A DNA stretch of 10,678 bases from DATFXM01 sp035315885 (GTDB lineage Bacteria; Acidobacteriota; Blastocatellia; UBA7656). The stretch covers positions 1-10,678 of the forward strand of contig DATFXM010000132.1 of the NCBI GenBank assembly GCA_035315885.1, given 5' to 3'. The position numbers and the translations under genes are program-made. Within the stretch, counting starts at the first letter, position 1, and each line of letters begins with the position of its first letter. The notes below the pieces were generated by a model that worked only from the letters and a program-made list of their open reading frames with translations, made no database searches and had not been told where the DNA came from. Positions 1 through 7,631 of the stretch are shown piece after piece.

Positions 1-1
1 A

Positions 2-220
2 CCGATAGCGGCAATCCGCACGGTTCGGATTGATCATGCTCACAACAACGGCTACGTCAATCACACTGAGATGAGGTGGCGAATCGACGAGGACAGGCGC
101 GGGAATGAAGCTCCGGTAATTACCGGCTTTGAGATTCCCGGTGAAGATGGATGGCAGATCATCTCGGTAGTCCAGCGAAGCGGTGGCAGGAAGGTGATGC
201 AGCGGGTCGCAAGATACTAG
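2..220 (+). CDS. 3' end of an unidentified plus-strand gene (partial)
   Basis: Frame 2 is open from the window edge for 72 codons and ends in TAG at 218-220; the other two plus frames stop within about 33 bases. The visible C-terminus is hydrophilic and rich in arginine and acidic residues. It contains a stretch reading TEMRWRIDEDRRG and ends in MQRVARY. I see no membrane segment and recognise no family, so no function is given. It is convergent with the serine hydrolase on the other strand. A well-formed intrinsic terminator follows about 44 bases after the stop, which supports this being a real gene end. The start lies outside the window. An alternative is a chance open frame, but the codon choice looks natural and the terminator is placed correctly. 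Confidence 0.55.
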   Translation, partial: PIAAIRTVRIDHAHNNGYVNHTEMRWRIDEDRRGNEAPVITGFEIPGEDGWQIISVVQRSGGRKVMQRVARY

Positions 221-263
221 GGGAAGTCTAAGAAAGAACTACGATTATTTGCCCGGGTTAAGG

Positions 264-292
264 GGGTGGCGCCGAAAGGCTCCACCCTTTCT
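264..292 (+). terminator. Intrinsic terminator with GAAA tetraloop
   Basis: A GC-rich stem pairs GGGTGG (264-269) with CCACCC (282-287) and GCC (271-273) with GGC (278-280), with one C/T mismatch and a GAAA loop at 274-277. TTTCTT follows directly. This is the expected form of a rho-independent terminator for the plus-strand gene ending at 220. On the minus strand no T-run follows the stem, so it should act mainly in the plus direction. Confidence 0.6.
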
Positions 293-385
293 TGAGTTCT
301 GAGTACTGAGTTCTGAGTGGTGGGTGCCAACCCCGAAGGGGTTGAAACTCAGAAGTCAGAACTTAGAACTCAGAACTTAGTTTTT
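292..385. repeat. Heptamer-flanked hairpin repeat, copy A
   Basis: The centre is a perfect hairpin, AACCCC-GAA-GGGGTT (329-343). On its left are four 7-base units in phase (TTGAGTT, CTGAGTA, CTGAGTT, CTGAGTG, 292-319) and a degenerate fifth. On its right are five units (AACTCAG, AAGTCAG, AACTTAG, AACTCAG, AACTTAG, 346-380) that are reverse complements of the left type. The whole therefore folds as one long imperfect inverted repeat. TTTTT follows at 381-385, which could make it a second plus-strand terminator. It sits 9 bases beyond the stop of the minus-strand hydrolase, between convergent genes. Two related copies occur at 2101-2155 and 4883-4948. Confidence 0.8.
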
Positions 386-393
386 CAGTACTC

Positions 394-1950
394 TCACTGC
401 TCACGAAGCTTCTTCAACCTTGCAGTCCCGTTTGTGTTGTTCGGATTCAACTCCAACGATCGTTCGTAGTTCTTTATGGAGAGTTCTTTTTGCCCATCCA
501 CCATGTATGCCTCACCGAGACTATCGTACGTGTTGAAGGATTGAGGGTGATCCTCGACATTCAACTTGAAGATTAGGATCGCGTCTTTCGGATTGTTCAG
601 GCCGTAAAGGACCTGATATCCAATCCGGTTCATCTGCGCTTCAGTGATCGGCTCTGTCTGAGAGGGACGAGATCGCATTTGGCGGTAGTCCCGTAGCGCA
701 TTCTCGGCGCCTCGCATCACAATGGCCCTCAGCAATATCTTAGGAGGCGAGTTGTAGGATTCGTAATTCATCCAGGCGAATGCGGGATGGTGCCCCCCGA
801 TTGCGTCCTCCACGATCTCGGGCATGATCGAGAGCCCGTTTTCACTATTGGTGAACACTACGACGCCGAGTTTCTGACGCGGGAACGCGACCACAAACGC
901 CTTTGTGTTGCCGTTGTCTCCCCAGTGCCAAAAAGAGATCCCGTCTTCGGTCTTCTGCAAGCCAACCCCGAGACCCCAGGAGAGTTCGGTTGAGAGCTTC
1001 GGCGCTGCTTTCTGGGTAGTGTTTTCGAAACCTTCTCCGACCTGTATCTGCGGGGCCAGCATTTGCGCGACCGTTTCTTTCTTCAAACCCGTGCCGTTCA
1101 GGATCGCCGCCACGAAACGGCCATAGTCCTGCGCCGTAGTGTGCAAACTTGCCGCGGCGTTCGCCTGCGTAGGCTTAAACTGCTCCGTAGTCTTGCCCAG
1201 AAAATTGTGCCTGGTGGCCTTCAGGTCGTCGTAGCTCGTTTGCCACACGTAACTGCTGCTGGTCATCTCCAAGGGGTCGAAAACAGTTCTCTTCATGAAG
1301 TCGTTGAGCTTTTCACCGGTGATGTACTCGACTACCTTTGACAGGTAAACGAATCCCTCACCGGAATAACTGAACCGCTCACCCGGAGTGAAAAAGATCT
1401 TAAGCTGGCCAGCGATTGGTCTCCAATTGGGCAGTCCGGTTGTGTGAGAGAGAACGCGACGCGCGGTGATCTGGCTGAGCCTTGGGTCGGGACCGATGTC
1501 GTAGTCGCCGGGAAGATAAGAGTTGAGAGGCTTGTCGAGATCTATTTTGCCGCTCTCGTAGAGCTTCATCACCGCGTAAGCAAACACCGGTTTGCTCAGC
1601 GAGGCAGCTTCGAAGACTGTGGAGTCGAGAGCAGGCTGACCAGTTGCGGAATCCCTGACACCGAAGGCGTGCCGCCATGCGACGTTTCCGTCTCGGATAA
1701 GCGCGATGGAGACTCCGGGTACGTCTGCTTCCTTCATAAGTCGAGGGACGTCACGTTCGAGCCGAGCAGCGATGTCCGCGAGCTTCGCTTCGGTTTGCAG
1801 CAGTCTATGCGAGCCGGCTGTATGAGGCTGCGTGGAAGCAGTTTGAGGTGTCTGCGAAACGATGGAGTAAGAGCGCGGTGCCGAAGAGCCGGCTAACAGG
1901 AGAGCGGTATATAGACAGGCGTTCACCATGAGCGCTGATTTGGTCTGCAT
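394..1950 (-). CDS. Secreted serine hydrolase, beta-lactamase/class C family, with C-terminal TPR repeats
   Basis: A 518-residue protein of the beta-lactamase family (class C/esterase/D-aminopeptidase-like, Pfam Beta-lactamase). Residues 1 to about 24 form a signal peptide (K4, hydrophobic 5-21, small residues near 21-25, no lipobox Cys), so it is probably exported. The nucleophile motif SxxK is S117-L-S-K120. The second motif, usually YxN, reads Y195-S-G197. The third is H342-W-G344, the HxG form seen in class C-like esterases and peptidases. A family-typical LSHTTGLP lies at 167-174. The catalytic domain ends near 395. Residues about 440-506 look like two TPR units ending in LELNPNN, a tail often seen on such hydrolases. 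The ATG is preceded by GGAG with 7-base spacing. The substrate (peptide, ester or beta-lactam) cannot be told; the YSG motif argues against calling it an AmpC lactamase. It looks monocistronic, with repeat copies at both ends. Confidence 0.88.
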   Translation of the reverse strand: MQTKSALMVNACLYTALLLAGSSAPRSYSIVSQTPQTASTQPHTAGSHRLLQTEAKLADIAARLERDVPRLMKEADVPGVSIALIRDGNVAWRHAFGVRDSATGQPALDSTVFEAASLSKPVFAYAVMKLYESGKIDLDKPLNSYLPGDYDIGPDPRLSQITARRVLSHTTGLPNWRPIAGQLKIFFTPGERFSYSGEGFVYLSKVVEYITGEKLNDFMKRTVFDPLEMTSSSYVWQTSYDDLKATRHNFLGKTTEQFKPTQANAAASLHTTAQDYGRFVAAILNGTGLKKETVAQMLAPQIQVGEGFENTTQKAAPKLSTELSWGLGVGLQKTEDGISFWHWGDNGNTKAFVVAFPRQKLGVVVFTNSENGLSIMPEIVEDAIGGHHPAFAWMNYESYNSPPKILLRAIVMRGAENALRDYRQMRSRPSQTEPITEAQMNRIGYQVLYGLNNPKDAILIFKLNVEDHPQSFNTYDSLGEAYMVDGQKELSIKNYERSLELNPNNTNGTARLKKLREQ

Positions 1951-2100
1951 CGCTTCACTCCAACCATCGAGGCCCAGGTGTGGAAAACCGGAGCCGATCG
2001 ATTTCGAGATTGTCCGGGTTCACGAACGATTGTGCCGCCACGCGTCAAAGTGGAACCGGGGACGTATGATTGATATTAACCAATCGGGGTAAGAATATCG
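1951..2100 (-). promoter_or_regulatory. Intergenic region upstream of the hydrolase, with a small inverted repeat
   Basis: This gap should hold the promoter of the minus-strand hydrolase. GGAG at 1958-1961, read on the minus strand, is its ribosome binding site. The most AT-rich part, 2066-2100, contains an inverted repeat with arms GATTG (2068-2072) and CAATC (2081-2085) around eight AT-rich bases, a possible operator or promoter element. On the minus strand TAATAT here could be a -10 element, with a poor -35 match (TTCGAT) upstream. This is weak, and I would not place a start site from it. No small gene is visible in the stretch. Confidence 0.35.
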
Positions 2101-2155
2101 AACGAGTAACGAGTGCTGAGTGCCAACCCCTAGGGGTTTGACACTCAGCACTCTA
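2101..2155. repeat. Heptamer-flanked hairpin repeat, copy B
   Basis: The centre is AACCCC-TA-GGGGTT. The flanks GAGTGCTGAGTG (2111-2122) and CACTCAGCACTC (2142-2153) are a perfect 12-base inverted repeat. The whole can pair from end to end with one mismatch and one bulge. The outer left side continues the 7-base period (AACGAGT twice). The right arm reaches into the stop codon of ADOP-1 (2153-2155). It is the most symmetrical of the three copies. No T-run follows on the minus strand, so a role as a classical intrinsic terminator for ADOP-1 is possible but not shown. Confidence 0.8.
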
Positions 2156-4867
2156 CTCATACCGAAGCGCGATCATCGGATCGACTCGCGATGCCCTTCG
2201 CGCAGGCAAGTAACCGGCAAAACATGAAATCGCCGCAAGCACACCACTCGCTAGCGCAATGCTCAGGCCGTCGATCGCTTCAAGCCCATACAAAAGACTC
2301 TGCGCAAGCGGCGTAGTAATCAGCGATGCACCTACACCAACAATCAACCCGATCAAAACCATTACAAGCGTCTCGCGCATCACCAACCACAACACGTTTG
2401 ATCGCATCGCACCAAGCGCCATCCGAATTCCTATCTCGTTCGTGCGTCGCGCCACCGAATACGACATGATTCCATAAAGCCCTATGCACGCCAGCATCAA
2501 AGCAAGCAGTCCAAAAAACGCAGACAACCGGGCGATCAGCACCTGTTGAACAAGCGAACGCTCGATGTGATCGTTCAACGTCGCAATCTCAACAACCGGT
2601 AGCCGCGGACTCACCTCCTTGATCGCTTCTCTGATCCCTGGAGTGATTGCCGCACGATCACCGATGATGCTCACCTCGAGATTCGACGCATACGTGGGCT
2701 CCTGCGAAAATGGATAGTAGGCCATCGGTTCGGGGCTCTGATCCAGACCGCCATACCGCGCATCCTTCACAATGCCGATCACCTCGTATGAGGTGCTCTT
2801 CTCGTTCGGACCCCTGAAGCGCTTTCCCAACGGAGACTCTTCATGAAAAATGCGCTTCGCCATGGACTCGCTGATCAGCGCGACTTTTGGCGATTTATCC
2901 GTATCCTGCGGCCCGAAACCCCGGCCCGATAGAATCGGCAGGCCGGCCGTTTCGAAGAAGTTCGGTCCCACCGCGCACTGCCAGATCGTCTCTCCGCCTG
3001 GACTTTCTCCCGGTACGGTGACTCCCATGGTCCAGCCGCCCTGGTTGAACGCGAACATCGTAAAAGAAGCGTCCCGCACGCCCGGGACCGCTTTGACCCG
3101 ATCTTCAAGCTGCTTGTAAAACGCAGCCAGCGTCGTGTCTTCCTTGAGTCCGGTAGACTCCGTGTCCAGTTGAACGACCAACAGGTTATTGGTCTTGAAG
3201 CCCGGATCTACGCTGTGAAGATTGATAAGGGTGCGAACGAACAGCCCTGCTCCCACCAGCAACAACACCGACAGCGCGATCTGCGCTACCACCAGCATTT
3301 TTCCCAGTGCGCTTCGCGATGATCGGGCCATTGCTCCGACGACCCCGCGCAGTGAATCGTTGATGTCGCTGCGCGTAGCGCGAAGAGCTGGAATCGTTCC
3401 GAATACGATTGCCGACAACGTGGACGCCGCCAGCGTGAACACAAGCACGCGGCGGTCGGGTGAGACCTCGAGCGCCAGCGGCTCCGGCCCGGGCGACGCC
3501 ATCAGCAGCAACAGCCGGCTCCCGATCGACCCAAGGAGCAGTCCCCCCGCACCGCCGATCGACGCGAGCAGTGCGCTCTCGCCAAGAAGTTGGCGAACCA
3601 ACCGGATGCGCGTTGCTCCAAGCGCCACCCGTATCGAGAACTCACGTTGGCGAGCTGTCGCGCGGGCAAGCAACAGGTTTGCGATGTTGGCACAGGCGAT
3701 CAGCAGCACGACTCCGACTACGAGCATCAGAATCGTGAGCGGCAGTGAAAACTCACGACGAAGCTGAGACAACCCTCGACCTGCCGGAGTCAGTTCGATA
3801 CTGGCCTGTTCAAGTGCCTGCTGCTTGTCGGCAGGAACCAATGGCTGAAGAAACTGCTGGAACAGGACGTTAGCTTCCGCGTTTGCCTGTTGTGAGTCCA
3901 CGCCGGGACGCAACCGCCCGATCAGATACAATGACTGAAACATCGGATCATCGAGACCCTTCCAGCCTGGCGGTAACTGGGCTTCCATTGCCAGCGGTAT
4001 CCACAAGTCAGGGGACTCGCCAACCGTAGTGCCGAAGAACTCTCGCGGAGCAACGCCGATGATCGTATAAGTCGTCTCACCTATGGTTGCGGTGCGGCCA
4101 ATCGCTGAAGCATCACCGCCCAATCTTCCCTGCCACCATGAGTTGCTGGCCACCGCTATCGGGTGACCACCAGGTAAGCGGTCATCCGAGTCGTCAAGCA
4201 CTCGACCCAACGCCGCGTCAACGCCGAGCACACTAAAATAGTTGCCCGATACGAGCTGAGTATTGATTGGCTCGAGTTCGCCCGACGCATTGCCGTCCAC
4301 GATGCCGTGGACGCGCCACGGTATGCTATGCACCGCCGCGAGACCCGAAAAGACTTGATTGCGCTCTGCAGCATCGCGAAAGAATCGATTGGAGAACATC
4401 TGCGTACTGCCTTCGGGAAACCCTATCGAGATTCCGGCGCTGGTCGCGGAACCAAAAAGGACGAGCCGTCCAGGGTCGCGCACCGGAAGCGACTTCAGCA
4501 GAAGGGCATCTACCACGCTGAACATCGCAGTGTTTGCACCTATGCCAAGCGCGAGGGAAACGACCGCGACAAAGGTGAATCCCGGGTTCTTGAGAAGCAT
4601 TCTCACGCCGTAACGCAAGTCTTGAAACATCTGATCCTCCAATCGGAGCTGCTGTAGCCACAGCGCGTCCCCGAATGCGCCCAGACTACGATTGCAAAGA
4701 TTCAATCGGCTCTTCCAGTTCAATCTGTCCCATTGGCTGAGCAGGTTCTCCCGATAACGAAGCTCGGCCTCCCACTCTTGTCGCCAATCGGCGCGCAATC
4801 GGCGTGGCACGATCGACCCTACGAAGGCGATCAGCCACAGATGGGGCCTCACAGGCTGACTCCTCAC
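2153..4867 (-). CDS. ADOP-1: orphan permease with duplicated MacB/FtsX halves
   Basis: A 904-residue inner-membrane protein of the ADOP type: two copies of the MacB periplasmic core plus FtsX-like permease, with no ATPase domain. A soluble prefix spans 1 to about 90 (PRRLRADWRQEWEAEL at 21-36, SLGAF at 61-65, QDLRYGVRML at 82-91). Predicted membrane helices are near 97-118, 374-400, 430-456, 474-495, 522-545, 778-802, 826-850 and 863-886, giving eight in a 4+4 pattern. Periplasmic cores lie at about 122-370 and 548-770. The cytoplasmic loops REFSIRVALGATR (408-420) and NEIGIRMALGAMR (810-822) match the segment that contacts the ATPase in MacB. The tail is RVDPMIALRYE. MacB-like proteins transmit force to periplasmic partners instead of forming a channel; the substrate is unknown. 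The start is GTG, chosen because GAGGGAG lies 6 bases upstream and the length matches the paralogues. It follows ADOP-2 after a repeat-filled gap. Confidence 0.93.
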   Translation of the reverse strand: MRSQPVRPHLWLIAFVGSIVPRRLRADWRQEWEAELRYRENLLSQWDRLNWKSRLNLCNRSLGAFGDALWLQQLRLEDQMFQDLRYGVRMLLKNPGFTFVAVVSLALGIGANTAMFSVVDALLLKSLPVRDPGRLVLFGSATSAGISIGFPEGSTQMFSNRFFRDAAERNQVFSGLAAVHSIPWRVHGIVDGNASGELEPINTQLVSGNYFSVLGVDAALGRVLDDSDDRLPGGHPIAVASNSWWQGRLGGDASAIGRTATIGETTYTIIGVAPREFFGTTVGESPDLWIPLAMEAQLPPGWKGLDDPMFQSLYLIGRLRPGVDSQQANAEANVLFQQFLQPLVPADKQQALEQASIELTPAGRGLSQLRREFSLPLTILMLVVGVVLLIACANIANLLLARATARQREFSIRVALGATRIRLVRQLLGESALLASIGGAGGLLLGSIGSRLLLLMASPGPEPLALEVSPDRRVLVFTLAASTLSAIVFGTIPALRATRSDINDSLRGVVGAMARSSRSALGKMLVVAQIALSVLLLVGAGLFVRTLINLHSVDPGFKTNNLLVVQLDTESTGLKEDTTLAAFYKQLEDRVKAVPGVRDASFTMFAFNQGGWTMGVTVPGESPGGETIWQCAVGPNFFETAGLPILSGRGFGPQDTDKSPKVALISESMAKRIFHEESPLGKRFRGPNEKSTSYEVIGIVKDARYGGLDQSPEPMAYYPFSQEPTYASNLEVSIIGDRAAITPGIREAIKEVSPRLPVVEIATLNDHIERSLVQQVLIARLSAFFGLLALMLACIGLYGIMSYSVARRTNEIGIRMALGAMRSNVLWLVMRETLVMVLIGLIVGVGASLITTPLAQSLLYGLEAIDGLSIALASGVLAAISCFAGYLPARRASRVDPMIALRYE

Positions 4868-4873
4868 AGTTTG

Positions 4874-4880
4874 CTCCCTC
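4874..4880 (-). promoter_or_regulatory. Ribosome binding site deciding the GTG start of ADOP-1
   Basis: Read on the minus strand this is GAGGGAG, 6 bases before GTG at 4865-4867. It lies between the hairpin repeat and the start codon. It supports the GTG start, which leaves a prefix of the same length as the paralogues. Confidence 0.65.
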
Positions 4881-4882
4881 TA

Positions 4883-4948
4883 CTGAGTTCTGAGTGCGAA
4901 CCCCGAAGGGGTTGGAACTCAGCACTCAGCCCTCAGCACTCAGCACTA
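4883..4948. repeat. Heptamer-flanked hairpin repeat, copy C
   Basis: The core is the perfect hairpin AACCCC-GAA-GGGGTT (4899-4913). Two units stand on the left (CTGAGTT, CTGAGTG, 4883-4896) and four on the right (AACTCAG, CACTCAG, CCCTCAG, CACTCAG, 4916-4943), continuing as CACTA into the stop codon of ADOP-2. On the minus strand the AG of the TAG stop is in register with the unit AGTGCTG. The repeat fills almost the whole gap between ADOP-2 and ADOP-1. It could attenuate, terminate or stabilise the transcript between them. No U-run follows on the minus strand. Confidence 0.8.
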
Positions 4949-7627
4949 TTCCTGCCTCAGGGCCGCAAGCGGGTCCACCCTCGTAGCCCGTCGCGCCGGG
5001 ATGTAGCATGCCATGGCTGCAATCCCGATCAATAGCACGGTGATGAACGTGAAGGTCATCGGGTCTGTAGCCCTTACACCGTAGAGCATCCCGATGATAA
5101 GTCGAGTCAAACCGAAAGACCCCACGAGCCCTATCACCACACCCGCCACCGCCATCTTCATTCCATGACCCATCACGAGCCTTAGAATGTCCCTGCGCTG
5201 CGCGCCCAACGCAAGCCGAATTCCCAATTCGTGTGAAAGCTGACCGACCAGATATGAAATCACTCCGTAGATCCCCAAACTTGCGAGCAGCAGCGCAGCC
5301 CCCGCGAAAGAGCCCAGAAGAATCATCGCGAACCTCCGCTCGGCAAGCGAAGTCGAAATCGCCTCGTTCATCGTAAGAGGTGCGGAGATTACGTTCTGAC
5401 TACTCTGGCTCTGTACTGACTCACGAATCGATTCGAGAAGTCCCGCCACGCTCCTTCCACTCGAGCCGTCGTCGCGAGCCAGCACACCGACGGTGAGCGG
5501 AGCGTCCATCTCGCTGTCAGGGAGCGCTCGGAAAGGCACGTATAGCTGGGCCTGCAGCGACTCTTTGTCGTCCGCATCAATGCTCCATTGATGTACGTGC
5601 CCCACCACACCCACTATCAGAGAGGGAGGTGTAGACTCACCGAACCGTATCGCTTGGCCGACAGGGTCATCACTTCCGAAGTACTGGTGCGCAAACGCCT
5701 CATCGATCACTGCGACCGGCTGCGAGCGCTCATCGTCCGCGTCGGTGAAGAAGCGTCCACGCTTGAGCGGAATACCCATCGCCGACAGGTAATCGGGTTC
5801 TATCCGGTAAATCAGTGACATGTGCATCTCGCTTTGACTCGCCGGTTTGGGCTGGCCGTCGATCCAGAAGAACAAATCGTCCTCGCTGATCAGCGGCGAG
5901 GCGCCGGCGGAAAGGGAAGCGGCAGTCACACCGGGCGTAGAGCTTATCTTGTCGATGACCTCGCGAAGAGTGCTGCGAATCGCTGCGGGCGTAGCGTTCC
6001 GCAGTGCCGGCGAAATGCTTAGATCAAACGTCAGCACATGGTCCGGACGAAACCCGGCATCTACGTTCCACAACGCGTGAAGGCTTCTAAGCATGAGACC
6101 CGCCCCCACGAGCAACACAAGCGCCAGCGCCATCTCTACTGCGACGAACATTCCCTGTGCGCGCACTCGCCCGCTACTGGCGCCCCGCGCGCCTTCTTTT
6201 AGCGCCTCGGCCAGGCGCCGGTGAGAGGTCTTGAGCGCGGGCGCAAGGCCCGACAGAATTCCGGTCAGCAGCGAAATCGAGACAGTGAAAAACAGGACCT
6301 TCGGATCAACGCCCACTTCTTCCGCGCGCGGAAGCGCGGTAGGCAGCGCGGCAAGCGCAGCCTTCGTTCCCCACGCGGCTAGAGCGAGCCCCAATCCCCC
6401 TCCAAGCAGCGAAAGCAGGAGGCTCTCGGTGAGGGACTGCCTCAGAAGACGCCAACGACCGGCTCCAATCGCGGAGCGAATCGCAAACTCGCGCGTTCTG
6501 CCTGTCGAGCGAGCTAGTAGAAGATTGCTGACGTTCACGCACGCGATCAGCAGCACAAAACCCACCGCGCCCAGCAGCATCAGCAGTACCGGACGAATAT
6601 CCCCGATCATTCTCTCCTTCAGTGGAATGACCGCAGCGCTGTTGTTCCTGTTCGTGGACGGGTACTTCTCGGCTAGATCCTGCATGATCCTTGCGAGATC
6701 TGCACGGCCCTGTTCGACCGTAACGCCAGCCTTGAGGCGACCGATGCCGTGTAGCCCGAGCGCGGCTGCGCGGCTCTTGAGGGCCGGAGTCCCCCACTGA
6801 CCCATCGGCACAAAAACGTCCTGTCGATGAAGCGAAAAACTCGCGGGTATGACGCCGATGATTGTGTAGTTCTTGTCGTCCAGGGTGAGGCTCTTATCCA
6901 GGATGTCGGGAGCAGCGCCAAACTTGCGCCGCCACAAGCCCTCGCTGATGATCGCAACCGGCGCCGCGCCTTGTTCGTCTTCCCCGTCCTGAAATGTCCT
7001 GCCTAGTACCGGTGCCACGTCCAGCACAGAAAAAAAGCGCGCCGTTACCCAGCGCGCACTCACGCGCTCTGCTTCGCCCGCGCCTACAAGAGTGAAGCCA
7101 GTGGCTCGTGACAGTGCGATCGCACTGAAGGTTTGGTTCCGCTCCTGCCAGTCGCGGAAATTCGGATAGGGGATCGCTCCAGTCTGGAAATTGGGTTTGC
7201 TTTGGTGAAGCGTCACGAGCTGATCGGGTTCGCGGTACGGCAACGGATTGAGGAGTACGCCGTTCACCACCGAGAACAACGCCGCATTAGCGCCGATTCC
7301 GAGGGCGAGCGTCAGCACCACGACCGCGCTGAACCCGGGCTTGTTCCAGAGCATTCGAGCCCCGTAACGAATATCTTGAAGCATCTCGTCCTCCAATCTC
7401 TTCGGCTGAAGCAATAATGCATCGGTGAACGCGCCAAGGCTGCGAAGGAAAAGCGCCGCCCGTGTTCGCGCCGTGAGTTTGTCCCACTCTGCGAGGACCG
7501 ACTCTCTGCGGTGAAGCTCCGCTTCCCATTCCTGCCGCCAGTCCGCGCGCAGCCTCCGCGGGACCGTCAACCCGAGGAAGTTGATCAGCCAGTAATACGG
7601 TCGCGAGAATCGATCGCCTTGGGCCAT
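4946..7627 (-). CDS. ADOP-2: orphan permease with duplicated MacB/FtsX halves
   Basis: An 893-residue paralogue of ADOP-1. The prefix is at 1 to about 92 (VPRRLRADWRQEWEAEL at 22-38, SLGAF at 63-67, LQDIRYGARML at 83-93). Membrane helices are estimated at 98-122, 345-370, 400-428, 443-464, 492-514, 765-790, 820-846 and 857-876. The periplasmic cores lie at about 125-342 and 517-762. The first carries the MacB-type element LTLDDKNYTIIGVIP (247-261) and the second SLIVGVVGHVH (669-679). The cytoplasmic loops are REFAIRSAIGAGR (379-391) and HELGIRLALGAQR (799-811). The tail is RATRVDPLAALRQE, with Q where the paralogues have Y. The ATG at 7625-7627 follows the ADOP-3 stop by 4 bases, so translation is probably coupled, with AAAGGT across the junction as the only binding site. 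There is no Walker A motif in the protein or its neighbours; the substrate is unknown. Confidence 0.93.
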   Translation of the reverse strand: MAQGDRFSRPYYWLINFLGLTVPRRLRADWRQEWEAELHRRESVLAEWDKLTARTRAALFLRSLGAFTDALLLQPKRLEDEMLQDIRYGARMLWNKPGFSAVVVLTLALGIGANAALFSVVNGVLLNPLPYREPDQLVTLHQSKPNFQTGAIPYPNFRDWQERNQTFSAIALSRATGFTLVGAGEAERVSARWVTARFFSVLDVAPVLGRTFQDGEDEQGAAPVAIISEGLWRRKFGAAPDILDKSLTLDDKNYTIIGVIPASFSLHRQDVFVPMGQWGTPALKSRAAALGLHGIGRLKAGVTVEQGRADLARIMQDLAEKYPSTNRNNSAAVIPLKERMIGDIRPVLLMLLGAVGFVLLIACVNVSNLLLARSTGRTREFAIRSAIGAGRWRLLRQSLTESLLLSLLGGGLGLALAAWGTKAALAALPTALPRAEEVGVDPKVLFFTVSISLLTGILSGLAPALKTSHRRLAEALKEGARGASSGRVRAQGMFVAVEMALALVLLVGAGLMLRSLHALWNVDAGFRPDHVLTFDLSISPALRNATPAAIRSTLREVIDKISSTPGVTAASLSAGASPLISEDDLFFWIDGQPKPASQSEMHMSLIYRIEPDYLSAMGIPLKRGRFFTDADDERSQPVAVIDEAFAHQYFGSDDPVGQAIRFGESTPPSLIVGVVGHVHQWSIDADDKESLQAQLYVPFRALPDSEMDAPLTVGVLARDDGSSGRSVAGLLESIRESVQSQSSQNVISAPLTMNEAISTSLAERRFAMILLGSFAGAALLLASLGIYGVISYLVGQLSHELGIRLALGAQRRDILRLVMGHGMKMAVAGVVIGLVGSFGLTRLIIGMLYGVRATDPMTFTFITVLLIGIAAMACYIPARRATRVDPLAALRQE

Positions 7628-7631
7628 ACCT

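Noticed and set aside
292..385. Short regularly spaced repeats as a CRISPR array
   Set aside because: Units are 7 bases long, directly abutting, with no spacers, and they invert across a central hairpin.
1444..1896. A 150-codon plus-strand open frame opposite the hydrolase
   Set aside because: It lies wholly antisense to conserved catalytic-domain codons, including the SxxK region, and has no recognisable domain.
3222..3767. A 181-codon plus-strand open frame opposite ADOP-1
   Set aside because: It is antisense to a well-supported permease. Its Ser/Arg/Thr-rich composition is what the complement of a high-GC coding region gives, and no binding site or family motif is seen.
4883..4948. The inverted repeats as terminal repeats of an insertion sequence spanning ADOP-1 (copies B and C bracket the gene)
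   Set aside because: Each copy is a complete palindrome on its own, no transposase lies between them, and a third copy sits elsewhere. A composite mobile unit is not supported, though it cannot be fully excluded without comparing other genomes.
6231..6800. A 189-codon plus-strand open frame opposite ADOP-2
   Set aside because: It is a shadow of the FtsX-like segment of ADOP-2, with low-complexity Ser/Arg/Pro-rich sequence and no independent support.
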